Shown: positions 21,501-34,411, numbered from the stretch's first letter. The stretch is DNA of 64,000 bases from Lepiota brunneoincarnata (GCA_023014365.1 JAEBUN010000001.1:3286001-3350000); one strand, 5' to 3'. Notes: generated from the letters alone by a model not told the origin. Program-made: numbers and translations.

Positions 21501-22417
21501 TCGACCGGGTCCTCACCTGGGCACGGGCTGATCCAGGGGTTCTGGTGGCAGCGACGGACACGAGTCTGCTGCCCCACCAGATCCACCAGGCGGTTTCAGC
21601 CGCCCAAGTTTTCCAGGGGCTGGACTGTATTCATGCGGTTCGGCTTCCGGGGGGGAAGGTCACGGCCCCCGAGGCCGAGCTTTTTGCCATCCGGCTGGCG
21701 GTGTCTAAGGCAGTTTCTGTTGAGGGCGCCGCCGGTCTTGTCTTGTTCACCGACTCGCTAGCCTCGGCCAGACAGGCAGTGAACCCGTCGGTACATTCCG
21801 CCCAGGGTCACTCCTTGGTGGTCTGTCACCTTCTCGCCAAGTGGTTTGCCAGGGGTCTGGCCCGCTTGGTCCATTTCTGGGAGGTCCCTTTGTGTGCGAA
21901 GTGGCCTTTCCATACTCAGGTGCACAACTTTGCAAGGTCGTTGCCTCCCATTGGGGTAGGGGCGCGTCCCTGGGCCTCGCTTGACTACCTCCACAAAGAG
22001 GAAGTACAGTCGTGTCAGGACCGCTGGATTGATTTGTTCCAGGATCCTGACCATCGCGGGCATGGTTTTCTCCAACTCACCAGGGACAATGACCGTCCCC
22101 TGCGGCCCACGTATCTCCACGGTGGGGCCTGGATCCCACATGCTCATTCGGTGTCTCTGATGGCCCAGATGACGCGTGCTATACTCAATCACACGCCGAT
22201 AGGGGGCTATCGGAGGCACTTCTTCCCACAGGAAGATTATTCCTGTCACTGCGGGTTTCGGAAGGAGACCTGCAAGCATGTGTTCCGGAGCTGCCCTAGG
22301 CACTCCATGGCGGGGGTCCCGGCTACGGTTGAGGCCCTCATTGCTTTCCTCGAGGCATCCCCGATGGCGTTCGCATTCGCTGAGAGGGCTGGACCCCCCC
22401 CGGGGGGTATCGGCTAG
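18519..22417 (+). pseudogene. LINE-A ORF2 (endonuclease-RT-RNase H), A1
   Basis: The ATG at 18519 overlaps the ORF1 stop (ATGA). The APE-type endonuclease shows QEPPW, GDFNCRS and SDHCPL (18519-19260). RT shows FDIAQFFPSLNH, GVGQGSALSPVLS and YIDN at 20582-20593, where A2 has YIDD. RNase H (about 21540-21900) has ATD, EAELFAIRLA and LFTDS. A C-terminal CHCG...CKHVFRSC motif is at about 22248-22300. Breaks: TGG to TAG at 19500-19502, and a tandem 14-bp duplication at 21290-21317 that shifts the frame. Excluding these it would be about 1,295 codons. Confidence 0.9.
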
Positions 22418-22559
22418 TAGCTCTGCCTGGCGCCCAGTTGGGTCCGGGCCGGGGCGCTGGTTATTCCCCTGCCGTCTTCAGGTGGCGTGTAGGGATTTAT
22501 GTGGGAATTGACCCCTAACCCCCACTAGGGGGGGGACCTTGCTCCAGTCTGGTTCCCGT

Positions 22560-23863
22560 TGAAAAGGTAGAAACTTTCGTAGGTTTTAATATTGTAGATA
22601 GGGGGCTCGTTTTCACTAAGCTTAGCCGCTATTCGATAAGCTTAAGCTAATACAAGTGGAATGAGATAGATAATGAACAGTTTCGTCTTTTAGGGTGTTC
22701 TGGGGGTGCGTTCTGACAGCGAAATTCAAGAGAGTAGTGTTTTTAGAGGTTAACGAACAGCCGTTGAAGTTATCTTAGCCGTACGGTGCAACAATGAAAG
22801 GACAATCCCTGTCAATTCAAAGCGCTGGGTCTCTGGTCTCTGGTCTCTGGTCTCTGAACTCTGGTCTCTGTCTCTGTCTCTGTCTCTAGCACTCTGGAAC
22901 TCTAAACTCTGAACTCTGGTCTCTGTCTCTGTCCCTGGGTTGGTCGACGACCGAAGAAATCACACTTAACGACGCACACTAAATAGCCCTCTGAAACCGT
23001 TCTTGATCACGGCTCGCAGACTTGCATGTGGAAGCGGGGGTGAGACCTCTCTCTTCTCCACGAACAAGTGCGACCGTATTTATATTGTTTAGATACATAC
23101 GAGAGATAGTAAATATGAAATAGAAAACAATAAGCTTAATTGTTACAGGCACTGTAGAACATTTTGGAAGGTTCGGCAGCATTTCTATCTCACCCTGGGT
23201 TATGGGTTTTTCTCTGATTAACGAATGGCAATCCAGCCAGACGTGCTCCGTGCTCGGCTGCATTATTCTGCGTCCACGCGAGCGCGTTAAGTTTCCGGAT
23301 CAATTATGATCGGAATGTATAGCGGATGGACAATCCCTTGATCCGTTGTAATTAATCTCAGTTAAGCAGAATGCCGAAGTGCCAGGACCCACAAAGCACT
23401 CGTTAATTAGGAGTCTTTGATGTTTCTAGGGTTTTGGGCATCGGGTATTGCCTCCCGAACGTTGGACGTTCCGTTCCGTGGTCCGGTCATCATTATTGAA
23501 CTCGCTATAGACGTAATACGCCTGCGACAGCCGCTAGGTACATTCTTTTATGTTCAAACGCATTCGGGTTCATCAGAAAACTGCTCGTAAGGTCCCTGGA
23601 TGCGACCGGGGTATACTCGATAGGCTATGTAGAGTCCTGAATCCCTCCGGAGAGCGTTCTGATAGCTTGGTTCACTAAGCTTAGTGATAATGAGCTGGTT
23701 TGAACACTTCCAAGGCTCGAATATCCTCAGTTCGGTCGAACTGGCTACTACGGGATATAGTACCAATCCTCTATAGAGTTCTTTAATGATATAGCCAATG
23801 ATTCTATGTAGAGAATCGTTCCGGAGTACGGAATTCATGTATAGGCGTGAAATCGGCGTATCA
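22560..23863. repeat. Solo-LTR-like insertion in LINE A1 3' UTR
   Basis: 1304 bp starting TGAAAAGG and ending GTATCA, flanked by CCGT on both sides (22556-22559 and 23864-23867). Other LINE-A copies are continuous across this point, which proves an insertion. It contains no convincing gene. A CT-rich microsatellite (TCTCTG/GGTCTC units) fills 22830-22935. TG...CA ends and a 4-5-bp duplication suggest a solo LTR of a family not otherwise seen here. Confidence 0.72.
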
Positions 23864-24153
23864 CCGTGCCGCGCGCTGGGTGGTAGCCGTCTTCCCGCCT
23901 CCGTTCACTCAGGGCGGCTTTGTCCTGGGCATGGGGAAATGCATGCCTGCATCCACAGTCACACATTGTATGTACAGATACCCTGTAGTGTATGGCTCGG
24001 TCATTTGTACTGTAGTACATTGCTGCACGCAGCCTCCCTACGCGGCCCACGTAATAAATTGGAGATTTAAAAAAAAAAAAAAAAAAAGATTGAGCGCCGG
24101 TACGATTCTCCGGTAAGGGTTCATTCCCCACTGCATCAACCTCACTTACCCCA

Positions 24154-27100
24154 ATGAATAGGGACCATCCGGAACCTAGGAGATTGAGGCGGGCGTGTTG
24201 CATCTGGTCTCAGAATGTATTCCATAGTTACATTCTTGTAGACTCCTTACTTGAACAATTCAAAGATGATGTTGATATGTTCCTATTACAAGAGCCGCCA
24301 TGGCACTCTATCCGCCGCGTTCTGTCCTCCTCTGACCCCAATGGGGATGAAGTTGTCAGGGCGCCCAAGCATCCGGAGTGGCTGTGCCTGTTCCGCCCTC
24401 CTTCCTCCCCGGATCAGCCTCCTTGGGTTATGGCATATGTACATCACCGGATGATGCAGCTCTGCCCCTCACTTCGACGTGACATTGTCGATCACCGTGA
24501 CGTTATGGCCATCTCCATGTTTCTGCATGGGGAGGCTGTATACTTTCTCAACATCTACTCGGACGACACGCAGTCAGGTATTCGCTATCTTGCGGATGCT
24601 GTTGACTCTCTCCCGCAGTGCGCCCTCATGTCGGGGGACTTTAACTGCCGCTCGCCGCAGTGGGACCCGTGGGTTCCCCACAATCCTGCTGCTGCCGCCT
24701 CCCTGCTGGAAACGGCAGACTCGTTGGGCCTGGATCTCTCACTTCCTGAGAACCCGGGCCCCACACACTTCCCCTTCGAGGAGGGGCCTGCTTCTACCGT
24801 GATCGACCTTGTGTTTGTGAGGGCAGCTGTGGGCCATCTGCTGTTTCCCATGTGGTGTCCTGATCTGCGGGGTCAATCTAACCATTGCCCCCTTCGGATC
24901 ACTGTCCCTCTGGAGGCCTTTGAGGAGGCTGTGCCCAGGCGCTTGCTGAAGCAGGATTTGGACGAGGAGGCCGAGTTCCTAGCTGAGGTCTCGACAGGGC
25001 TTATGGGCCTGGATTATCCAGACCTGGGCTCATCTGACAGGATCGACGAGGTGGCCCTGGCTATCTCTGCGGTCTTCTCCGAGGCATGGCTCGCCCACTC
25101 CAAGGAGATATGTGTCGTCTCACGGTCTAAACTGTGGTGGGATGATGAGTGCTCATGCACTTACATGGTGTACTCCCGGTCTCAGGACTGGGAGGATGCT
25201 CGCACGTTTAAGCGGACCTGAAAGGCTGCTAAGCGCAAGTTCTTTGATGAGCGCATTGAGGAGGTTGCCTCTACCAACAAGTGCCCCTGGGACCTGATGG
25301 ATTGGGTCAGGGCGTGCAAGTTGCCTCCCTGTGAGGCGATCCGCTATTGCGATCGCCCCTGCAACACCCTTGAGGAGCTCTGGGAAGGGCTCCACGGTTC
25401 CTACAATGCCACCAACGACTGCCTGATCGATGTCGGGGTTCTTGATCAGATCGATCTGCTCCCACCGCGGGAGTGGCTGGTCTTCTCCAACCTGGAGATG
25501 CACGAGGCCTTGCATGCATGCTCCTCTTTGTCATCGCCCAGTCTGGACCACATTACGTGGATGCACCTCAAGTCCATTCTGGCAGGCCCGATGGTTACCT
25601 GTTTGGTCTGTCGGATCGCTGATGCCTGCATGGCGTGCGGGCATTGGCCTCATCACTTTAAGGAGAGTGTGTCGGTCATCATACTGAAACCTGGCAAGCC
25701 CTCCTATGCCACTCCGAAGGCGTTCAGACCAATCATCCTTCTCAATACTCTCGGTAAACTCATCGAGAAAATGATCTCATGCCGCTTGCAGTTTGAGGCT
25801 GCCAAGTTTGGCATGTTCCATCCAAACCAGTTTGGTGGTGCGATCCAGAGGTCCACCGAGGATGCTGGCGCCTACCCTCGTGCACCTTGTCCGTGCCAGG
25901 TGGGCTCGTGGGTTGAAAACGAGTGTTCTCACCTTTGACATTGCACAGTTCTTCCCATCCCTGAACCATGGGATGCTTCTCGCAGTTCTGGCTCGGCAGG
26001 GGTTTTCCCCTTGTGTGGGCCGGTTCTTTGCTTCTTATCTCACGGGGAGGTTTACCAGCTATGCCTGGAACTCCTTACTGTCTGCACTGTTCCGGGTGGA
26101 GGTGGGGGTGGGCCAGGGGTCTGCCCTCTCACCCATCCTGTCCAGCCTCTACCTGGCTCCAGCCATGTATATTATCGAGCGGAGGCTCCCTCAGCCGGGC
26201 CTCTCGCTCCTATCTTACATTGACGATGGCACAATCGTGGCGCAGGCCTGGGACCTGGACACTAACTACGTCCTGCTCCGCAGATCCTATGAGGTTGTCC
26301 ATGACACCTTTACCTGGTTCGCACTAGTCATGGAGCACGACAAGTCTGAGCTCTTCCATTTCTCATGGGATCGTTCTGGTGAGAACCCCCCGGTGGACTT
26401 GGGGTTTCCCCCATTCACTGGCGCTACCCCTCTTCGGCCCAAGACCTATTGGAGGTACCTGGGCTTTTACTTCAATTGTGCCCTTACATTTAAGGAGCAT
26501 GTTCACTTCTACTCTACCAAAGCTATTTCCACGGTCAGGGCCATGGGGATGCTTGGTAATTCCATCCGGGGGCTTCTGCCAGACCAGAAGCGCCTTCTTT
26601 ATCGGTCGTGCGTGGTTCCTATAGCCACGTACGGCTTTTGCTTGTGGTACTACCGGGGCACCAGATGTAAGGGCGCTTTGGACCACCTTCGCCAGATGCA
26701 GCACTGGGCTGCACTCTGGATCACCGGCACCTTCAGGACGTCGCCCGATGGGGGGGTTGGGGCCATTGCAGGCCTGATTCCCATTCATCTCCATCTCCGG
26801 AAGCTTCGTGACCGTGCCGAGTTGCGGTATGCCACGCTTGCTCTGGGCCATCCCGTTCGGGCCCTCCTTGGTTGGGGCTACAGCAGTGATCTCTGGTCTC
26901 ACATCCGGTCTATAGCCAGGCTCCCTCCCTGCAAGTTGATCAAGGTGAAGGGGCCTGTTGTTGATGCTAACAAGCATCTTGCTGCCCTCACCGGGCCTTT
27001 CAACACCGTTGCGCCGGAGGCTTGGCCAGGGCATTGTCTCCTGGATGTGTACCCGGAGAGAGTCCACTTCCATTCGTACAACTGGGGGGCGGAGGACACT

Positions 27101-29910
27101 GAAATGCGGATTACTTTACGAGATTGAAAACGAAGTTCATTAACAGGTTCGCTAATTCCGACTTTATAAGTTCGTGGGGGAGAGGTTGTCACAGATCTCC
27201 AGAAATATATTCAATTCTAGTGTTTTTAGGGTTTTGGTACGTTATTCTCTTAGTCTCCAACTAGACAGACAGTTGTTCTATCTGAATACAATGGGAACCT
27301 TTGACGGTCGTTGCTATATAATATGTTAACTAATATCTTCACAATTTGATAAGTCAGACAAAATGCAAGCTTTCGCAATCAGTGAACCTCCGTAGCCCTA
27401 GCAGACAACGTGTTCTAACGGGCCCTAGCGTACTATGTCCTTTTCTCTTGACAATACTGTAAATTTACACTACCCAGCGAGACAGGCTTTTGACAAGCTC
27501 CTGCAGTAAGTGTCTTTAAGCTAGTAGGCCTAGCGGACGGCGTTATCTAACGGGCCCTAGCACACTACAGCTTCTGAACAAGGCAATAAAACTTTTATAC
27601 CACTCAGCGAGACAGGCTTCTAGCGAGCTCCTGCAGTAAGTATCTTTAAACTAGATAGACCTAGTGGACAGCGTTTTCAACGGGCCCTAGCGTACTATGT
27701 TCGCTTCTCAATTAAACAGCTCTACAATTCAATGGTATACTTCTGAGGCAAGGCCTCTAAGAGGAACCCAAAGAAACGGAAGTTAGTGAACTTTTCTACT
27801 TAAGAACCAAAGAGGTGTAGCAACTCGTATTCAGTTCTCGAGTCAAGCAGAAGGGTCTGTCAATATCTCAATCGTTTCAAAGGGTCTGGTTTTAAAGAGT
27901 ATAACTCTTTAAGTCTCTGGTGGTCTTATGACCAAAGAAAATCGTGTAAAATTGCTTTATATTCTTATCCTAATCAACCATACAATCAGGGGGGGAAATA
28001 GGCAAGCGGTTTCTTGCCTCCCATGTAATTTACAGACGAGTTTTTATAACAATATACAATTAACTTATGGGTATACCTGAAACAAGCCTTCAGCTTCATC
28101 ATTTTATTGTCTCCTCATCATTTAGGAGCATCATTCTAGGAGTTCCGATATCAGCGACATCAATTTGCTCTCAGGGACTTGCTCCCTAGGTGCCTGGCTA
28201 TTTATATCACAGCCAGCCGGGTTAGCGAGTTTCCTCGCTAACGTTTATCTATTGGTTTTTATTTTATTCTCGGACTCTCCACACCTGAGCTTTTCAACCC
28301 TAATGTTCTAAAGTCCACTTCCATAGTCTTCAGGTAGTAGACTAACACTAGAATTAATTAGCTTATTCTATTCTTATCAATCTTCATTTTCTAGTTCATC
28401 ATTTCTGATCTCTTTTTGTTTCTATGAGGGGGCATCCTTCCCTGAGTACCCTCGGGGATACCCCCATTCGATCCCTTAGGTTTCACTATCATCAGAACCG
28501 TTTCAAGGGGACATTCTTGTCAGGGCATTCAGCTAATCCCTACATTCTTTTGTCAAGATTCACTCCCGGACCTGTTATTATGACTAGGTACCATCCGGAT
28601 AACATAGGTGTTGCGACTCGTCCGCTTTCTAGGGCAGAGGCGAAGAAATGGGTCTTTTTGTGCAGTCATGAGTATCTTAACTAATATCTTAGTTAACACG
28701 GTATCGGATACAATGCTCGGGTACATTCATACCAGAGTCATTCTTCCATAGCCTTGTCACCCATAAGTTAGTTAACATCACTTTTACTTGTCTGGGTGTT
28801 CTGGTTCTGTTTCTGAGATGTCCGCCTTCACATATTTTAGATAGTATTCTAAATCTCTCGCACCCAGTGTCTGACCATGGCCATATACTGATATTATTCA
28901 GTAACGGAAAGTTAGTTACTTTATTAGCTAGTGATTTCACAAATGAAATGATTTTGCGGCGCAACAATGCCCTTATGGCCCATATCGCGGCTCTCGACCG
29001 GGTTCTTGCCCAGGCACAGGCCAATCCAGGGGTTCTGGTGGCAGCAACGGACGCGAGTCTGCCACCCCACCGGGTCCACCAGGCAGTTTCGGCCGCCCAA
29101 GTTTTCCAGGGGCTGGACTGCATCCACGCGGTCCAGCTTCTGGGGGGGAAGGTTACAGTGCCCAAGGCTGAGCTTTTCACCATTCGGCTGGCGGTGTCCA
29201 AGGCAGTTTCTGTCGAGGGTGCTGCAGGCCTTGTTCTGTTCACCGACTCGATGGCCTCAGCCAGGCAGGCGGTGGACCCATCAGTGCATTCTGCCCAGGG
29301 TCACTCCTTGGTGGTCTGTTGCCTTCTCGCCAAGTGGTTTGCCAGGGATCCGGCCTGCTCAGTTCATTTCTGGGAGGTCCCTTTGTGTGCGAGGTGGCCT
29401 TTCCATACTCAGGTGTATGACTTCGCAAGGTCATTGCCTCCTGTTGGGGTAGGGGCTTGTCCCTGGGCCTCGCTTGACTACCTCCGCAAGGAGGAAGTAC
29501 GGTTGTGTCAGGACCGCTGGATCGATTTGTTCCAGGATCCTGGCCATCATGGGTATGGTTTTCTCCAGCTCGCCAGGGATGATGATCGCCCCCTGTGGCC
29601 CACGTATCTTCACAGTGGGGCTTGGATCCCGCACGCTCATTTGGTGTCAGTAATGGCCCGAATGATGCGTGCTATTCTGAACCACACGCCGATAGGGAGC
29701 TATCGGAGGCACTTTTTCCCACAGGAGGACTATTCCTGTTGCTGCAGGTTTTGGGAGGAGACCCATGAGCATGTGTTCTGGAGTTGCCCTAGGCACTCCA
29801 TGGCAGGGGTCCCAACCATGGTCGAGGCTCTTATTGCTTTCCTCGAGGCATCCCCAACGGTGTTCGCGTTCGCTGAGAGGGCCGGGCCCCCCCCAGGGGG
29901 TATCGGCTAG
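24154..29910 (+). pseudogene. LINE-A ORF2, A2, split by repeat R
   Basis: The start overlaps the ORF1 stop (ATGA). Endonuclease motifs QEPPW and GDFNCRS are kept. TGG became TGA at 25219-25221, and an extra C near 25875 shifts the frame before the RT core. The RT block (25793-27096) keeps FDIAQFFPSLNH and the intact YIDD near 26217-26228, unlike A1. Repeat R enters after GGA at 27096. RNase H and the C-terminal Cys/His region resume at 28967 and are open to 29910. The Cys/His motif reads CCCRFWEETHEHVFWSC, slightly degraded. Confidence 0.88.
27097..28966. repeat. 1.87-kb repeat R, copy 2 (solo-LTR-like)
   Basis: About 1870 bp, sister of 14164-16032, inside the RNase H part of LINE A2. It ends CAACA on the right; the left end reads CACTG where copy 1 has TGTTG. 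The three ~131-bp internal units start near 27396, 27529 and 27659. A TATTTATA word lies near 28198. CG sites lost in copy 1 are kept here, so this copy is younger or less modified. The host resumes with ATGCCC; no clear target duplication is seen. Confidence 0.78.
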
Positions 29911-30248
29911 TGGCTCTGCCTGGCGCCCAGTTGGGGCTGGGCCGGGGCGTTGGTTGTTCCCCCGCCGCCTTCAGGTGGCGTGTAGGGATTTGCATGGGAA
30001 TTGACTCCTAACCCCCATTTGGGGGGGGACCTCGCTCCGGTCAGGTTCCTGCACCGTGCGTCGGGTGGCAGCCATCTTCCCGCCTCCATTCATTTGGGGT
30101 GGCTTTGTCCTGGGCATGGGGAAACACATGCCCGCGTCCGCGGTCACACGTTGTATGTACAGATACCCTGTAGTGTACGGCTCGGTCGTTTGTACTGTAG
30201 TACGTTGCTGCACGCAGCCTCCCTACATGGCCCACATAATAAATTGGA

Positions 30249-30280
<32 letters not shown>

Positions 30281-30281
<1 letters not shown>

Positions 30282-30543
30282 CCGATGCAGTGTGAGCACT
30301 GCTGCAGTTCACGCACACAGGTGTGTGAGGGCAGGGATGGTCAGTGGGGGTAGGGGCAATGGGTGGCCTATGGTTGGGCTGCCCCTTGCAACATGACGCA
30401 AACACCTGATGGTTAGTCAGGGAATGTGGACCACCACAATGAGAGCAGTGGATAGCCTTGCATCGGAAGGCTAGAGAGGGGTGCCCCCACTTCCAGCAGC
30501 ACTGGCAGAGGGGAATGCCCAGGTTGGCCTTGGCAGGGATAAT
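30281..30543 (-). pseudogene. LINE-A ORF1 zinc-knuckle region, A3
   Basis: The minus strand encodes CQCCWKWGHPSLAC, CSHCGGPHSLTNH...CC and the beginning of CVNCSSAH, the three Cys/His motifs of LINE-A ORF1. It ends at 30281 where the A2 poly-A abuts. It joins in frame sense to 34426 if B1 and one target copy are removed. Confidence 0.82.
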
Positions 30544-30557
30544 CCTGCATGGGGTGC

Positions 30558-33500
30558 TTTTTTTTTTTTTTTTGTTTTTTTTGAAATCAACAATTTATAA
30601 CGCGGTGCTCGAACGCAGTCTGCGTGCACTAGCTATGTACAAGGCAACTAACACATGGTATAACTACCAATGAAGGTAGGGAAGAGAGTCCCGCTGACTC
30701 AAAAGGCTACACTCCATAAAGAAGTGCGTGTGGGCAAGGAGCCCGCTACCCCGACGGAAACCAGGATGCGGCAGATGAGGGGTGGATAGGGCCAATAGGT
30801 CCCCCCCCCGGAGGGGGTTAGGAGTCAGTTCTCTGTAAATCCCTACACCCCGCGGACCAAGGCTCTAAGAACTTTGGGTCTCTGCCCCTAGGGGCGTTAG
30901 GAGTCGATTCTCCATAAATCGCTACACCCCGCCCGAGGGCGGGGGGTGAATAACCACTGGTTCCTTGAGACCAAAGCCGCAAGGGGGGAATAACCCAAAG
31001 GCCCTCCCCAGTTATCCCATCCCTTGGGGCCGGGATAGGAATGCAAATGCCGAAGGATTGCGTTCCAGAAAGCCCAGAAGGGCATCGAGGTCGCGGGGTA
31101 AGCTGCCACGTCGCGTATACTTCGGACAAGAAGTGAGTATGTGGGTGCGGGTTTCAAGCTGCAACCCACAGGGACAGGAGTGATCCTCCTGGGGATGGAA
31201 TCTAGCGCGGTACTCCCCAATAGGGGCGTGACCGAGTATAGTGCGGGCAGCCCTCGCTGTACCAGCAACGGACATCCGGGGGCCAATTTCTCGGAGCCAC
31301 GCACCTCCGGAGAGGTACGAGGGTTGGATTGGCTTCCCTAGGGAGTCCAGCAGGGGGAGGAAATTCCTCTCCCTATAGAGGGGCGAGCGAAACATGTTCA
31401 CCCACTCGTCGATACACCCTCTCGTGACCTCAGCTCAGAGAGAGTCGATAGTAGTCGCCAGGCAAACACCCAGCGATACACGGAGCTCCTTTGCCATTGC
31501 GACGGCATCAGAGTGAAGTTCTGCAACAGAGCCCACAAGCACCTGCCAGAAAGTAACAGTCTGCTGGGCCTTGGAAGACAACCAGCGGTCCAGGGACCGA
31601 CACACCTCCAGGGAGTGAACCTGGCCGGTGTGCACAGAGGGATCCACAGCTCTGCGGGCTCCGCCCGCAGAGCTGGTGTAGATAAAGATGTGGTCGGTTT
31701 CCGCACGGCCTAAGACCATGCTTACTCCCAACTGAATGGAGTGGAGCTCCGCATCAGCAAGCAGAACCCTCCCCGCGGCCTGCCTGGCCTGTTTGACCAA
31801 GCGCCCGCCTGCATACACGCAAGCTGCCAAAACAGCCTGCAGCCTCCCGCACGGCAGCCGGTGGGCACCAGCCGCTATGCAGACAGACGAGGGATCAGAC
31901 TGCGCCCTCCGAATGGAGGCGTGCAGTCCATCGAGGTGCTGTTGCTTTGAATCCCCTTCCGGATCAACGGTGTAAAGTTTAAATTTGATCCGCTCCGAGA
32001 AGCGGTCCAAAAGACGGAGACCTGGCCTGTTCTCGTCCGCAAATGGGGAGAATGGCTCAGTAAGCTGTGGAAGCACTGCCTGTACCTCCATAAGAGCACT
32101 CTTCACCCTAGGCCGAAGCGCATGGGTGAGAGTCGAGATAGCGCGCGGGTGCTCTGGAGAGCTCCCCCTAAACTCATGGCCCAGCAAGGGCCGAAGTGGA
32201 TGATTATCCGCAAGAGTGGCAACCTGGAATATCATTCGGGATGCCAGCTTCTTAAGATGCAGCTGGAAGGGCAGAAGGCCCACCAGGGCCTCTGCCCCTC
32301 CAGTTGGGGACGTGCGAAATGCACCGATGATCCAGTTGGCGGCGCGCCGCTGCATGGAGTTGAACATCTTGAGGATTCCCTTGTTGCGGAAACCCTCGTG
32401 ATACCACATGCGGAACCCATATGTGGCAATAGGAACCATGCAGGACCGGTAGAGGAGGTGCTTCTGGTCAGGAAGCAACCCCTGGGTTGAATTACCAAGC
32501 ATCCCCATCGCACCAACCGTGGAGAAAGCCTTGGTAGAATAGTAACGGACGTGTTCCCGAAAAGTGAGAGCACGGTCGAAATAGAAGCCCAAGTACCACC
32601 AGAACGGCTTGGGTCTCAAGGGGGTGTCCCCTGTGTACGGATGGAAGCCCAGGTCAATGGGCAGGTTGGCATCCCTTGGGTTGCAAGAGAAGTGAAAGAC
32701 CTCAGACTTGGTATGCTCAAGCGTGAGGCCAAAAGAATCAAAGAGCCCATGCACGCAGCGGTAAGCCGCCTGCAGGGCAGTGACGTTGTCCTCCCAACTC
32801 TTGGTCTGGACTATAAGGGTCCCATCGTCAACATACGAGAGCATGTCGACACCGAGGCCGGGGGTCCGCTGGTAATACAAGTACACCAGGGGGGCGAGAT
32901 ACAGGGCGGACAAGACGGGGGACAGAGCCGAGCCCTGCCCGACGCCCACATCCGCCTGCCTAGGGTCCGACCGGAAAGAATTCCACAAGTAAGTGGTAGA
33001 CCTCCCAACCAGATAAGAGCCGAAGAATCGCACTAGCTCTGGCGCAAAACCCGACCGCAACAGCACCGCCAGAATCATGTCATGATTCAGCGAAGGGAAG
33101 AACTGAGCGATGTCAAATGCCACAACGCTAGTCCGTAGTCCCCAAGCCTACCCCACACAAACGAGGTGAGTGAGGATCAACCCGGCGTCCTCAGTGGACT
33201 TTTGGCGGATACCGCCAACCTGGTTGGGATGAAACACCCCCCACTTGATGCAGTCAAACTGGAGGCGGTTGGAGATCATCTTCTCCACAAGCTTCCCCAA
33301 CGTGTTAAGCAACACAATCGGCCGAAAGGCCTTGGGGGTAGAGTAAGAGGGCTTCCCTGGCTTAGGTATGACCACCAAGTTAGACTCCTTGAAATAATCA
33401 GGCCAATGTCCTGCCGCCAGGCAGGCATTGGCGAGATCGACAAACACGCGACAGGATGCACAATCCGCCACGATGTCCTTCAGGTACGACCACGTAATGT

Positions 33501-34411
33501 GGTCAGGCCTGGGAGCAGACTTCTTCGCGCAAGAACGTAAGGCATCCTCAAGCTCCAAAGTGGAGAATGGGTACCACGCTCTCTCCACTTGCGCGGGGAG
33601 AGCGTCCAGCACAGAGGTATCTACAGCGCGGCCAGAGGCCACGTTGTAGGTACCATGAAGAGCATCCCACAGGGAGCCCATGTCATGACACGGCACGCCG
33701 TCGTGCTGAATCGCGTCGCATGCTGGTAACTTGCGCTGCTTGACCCAGGCCATCAGGTCCCAGGGGCGCTTGTTCGCAGAGGCAATCTCTTCGATCTTCT
33801 CATCGAAGAACTTGCGTTTGATGGCCTTGGCAGCTTGTCGGAACTTGTGGGACTCGTGCCACGCCTCCCTCGACAGGGAGGCCCGATACGCCCTAATGGC
33901 AGTGGTGCAGTCGTCATTCCATCATGGATTAGACCGCCCCACAATGAACACCTCCTCAGAGAAGGCGTCCCAGGCCTGGGAGATGATACGAGCCATGGCC
34001 AAGGCCACGGACTCCACCTCCACAGGGGTGTCCAAGGGCATCTGCAACGTGGTGAGCCCCTCATATATCTGCGCCACGAACTTTGACTCCTCATCGCTAT
34101 CGGGCTTCAGGACGCGGCGAATCACTCTGGTCATAAAACGAGTGACCGGAAGAACCAGGGTGGGGAATCCACCAGCCCCCGAAGGGCCAGAATGGTGGTG
34201 TGGCGGTCGTCCGAATAGACATTCATAAGATTAAAGGTGTGTCCCCCTTGCCACAGGGACACAACCATAATGTCACGGTGGTCGACCAAATCCCTCCAAA
34301 GGGATGGCTGCAACAGCTTCAGTCTCGAGTGGACATAAGCCAACACTCGTGGGGACGCATCGCCCGGCTGAGGGTTCCAGATGCACACCCACTCTGGATG
34401 GAGCGGGGCAC
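30558..34411 (-). mobile_element. LINE-B copy B1, 5' truncated, 14-bp TSD
   Basis: On the minus strand it starts inside ORF2 and ends with a T-rich run (30558-30582) next to TTGAAATCAACAATTTATAA, the LINE-B tail. CCTGCATGGGGTGC flanks it on both sides (30544-30557 and 34412-34425) and is a single copy in related ORF1 sequence, which defines the ends exactly. It is inserted in ORF1 of LINE-A A3. Confidence 0.94.
31012..34411 (-). pseudogene. LINE-B ORF2, B1, with nonsense codons and endonuclease deletion
   Basis: It lacks roughly the first 60 codons. About 300 bases of the endonuclease (between LRGLVDSP and LVLPVTRF, join near 34160) are deleted. RT is readable: PKPGKPSY, FDIAQFFPSLNH, GVGQGSALSPVLS and YVDDG (about 32826-32840). 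RNase H and the CPCG...THILTSC motif follow. Stops arise from TGG to TGA near 33919, TGG to TAG near 33147 and CGG to TGA near 31435, all by transition. The C-terminus ends at 31012. Confidence 0.88.

Larger units (their letters stand above)
18012..24087 (+). mobile_element. LINE-A copy A1 (Tad1-like non-LTR retrotransposon), 5' truncated
   Basis: It begins inside ORF1 and runs through ORF2 (18519-22417) and a 3' UTR to a poly-A of about 19 bases (24069-24087), preceded by the family tail ATAAATTGGAGATTT. A 1.3-kb solo-LTR-like insertion sits in the 3' UTR. ORF2 has one nonsense codon, one 14-bp duplication and an RT active-site change. Its 5' end is fixed only by where similarity to other ORF1 copies starts (near 18012). 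The next LINE-A copy follows directly after its poly-A. Confidence 0.9.
24088..30280 (+). mobile_element. LINE-A copy A2, 5' truncated, split by repeat R
   Basis: It starts in the last codons of ORF1 immediately after the poly-A of A1, so the two are head to tail without spacer. ORF2 begins at 24154, is interrupted at 27097-28966 by repeat R copy 2, and ends at 29910. The 3' UTR ends ATAAATTGGAGATTT and a poly-A of about 28 bases (30253-30280). Beyond it lies LINE-A copy A3 on the other strand. Confidence 0.9.

Noticed and set aside
22830..22935. TCTCTG-rich tract as a telomere-like or regulatory repeat
   Set aside because: Irregular CT-rich microsatellite within a solo-LTR-like insert; no telomere unit.
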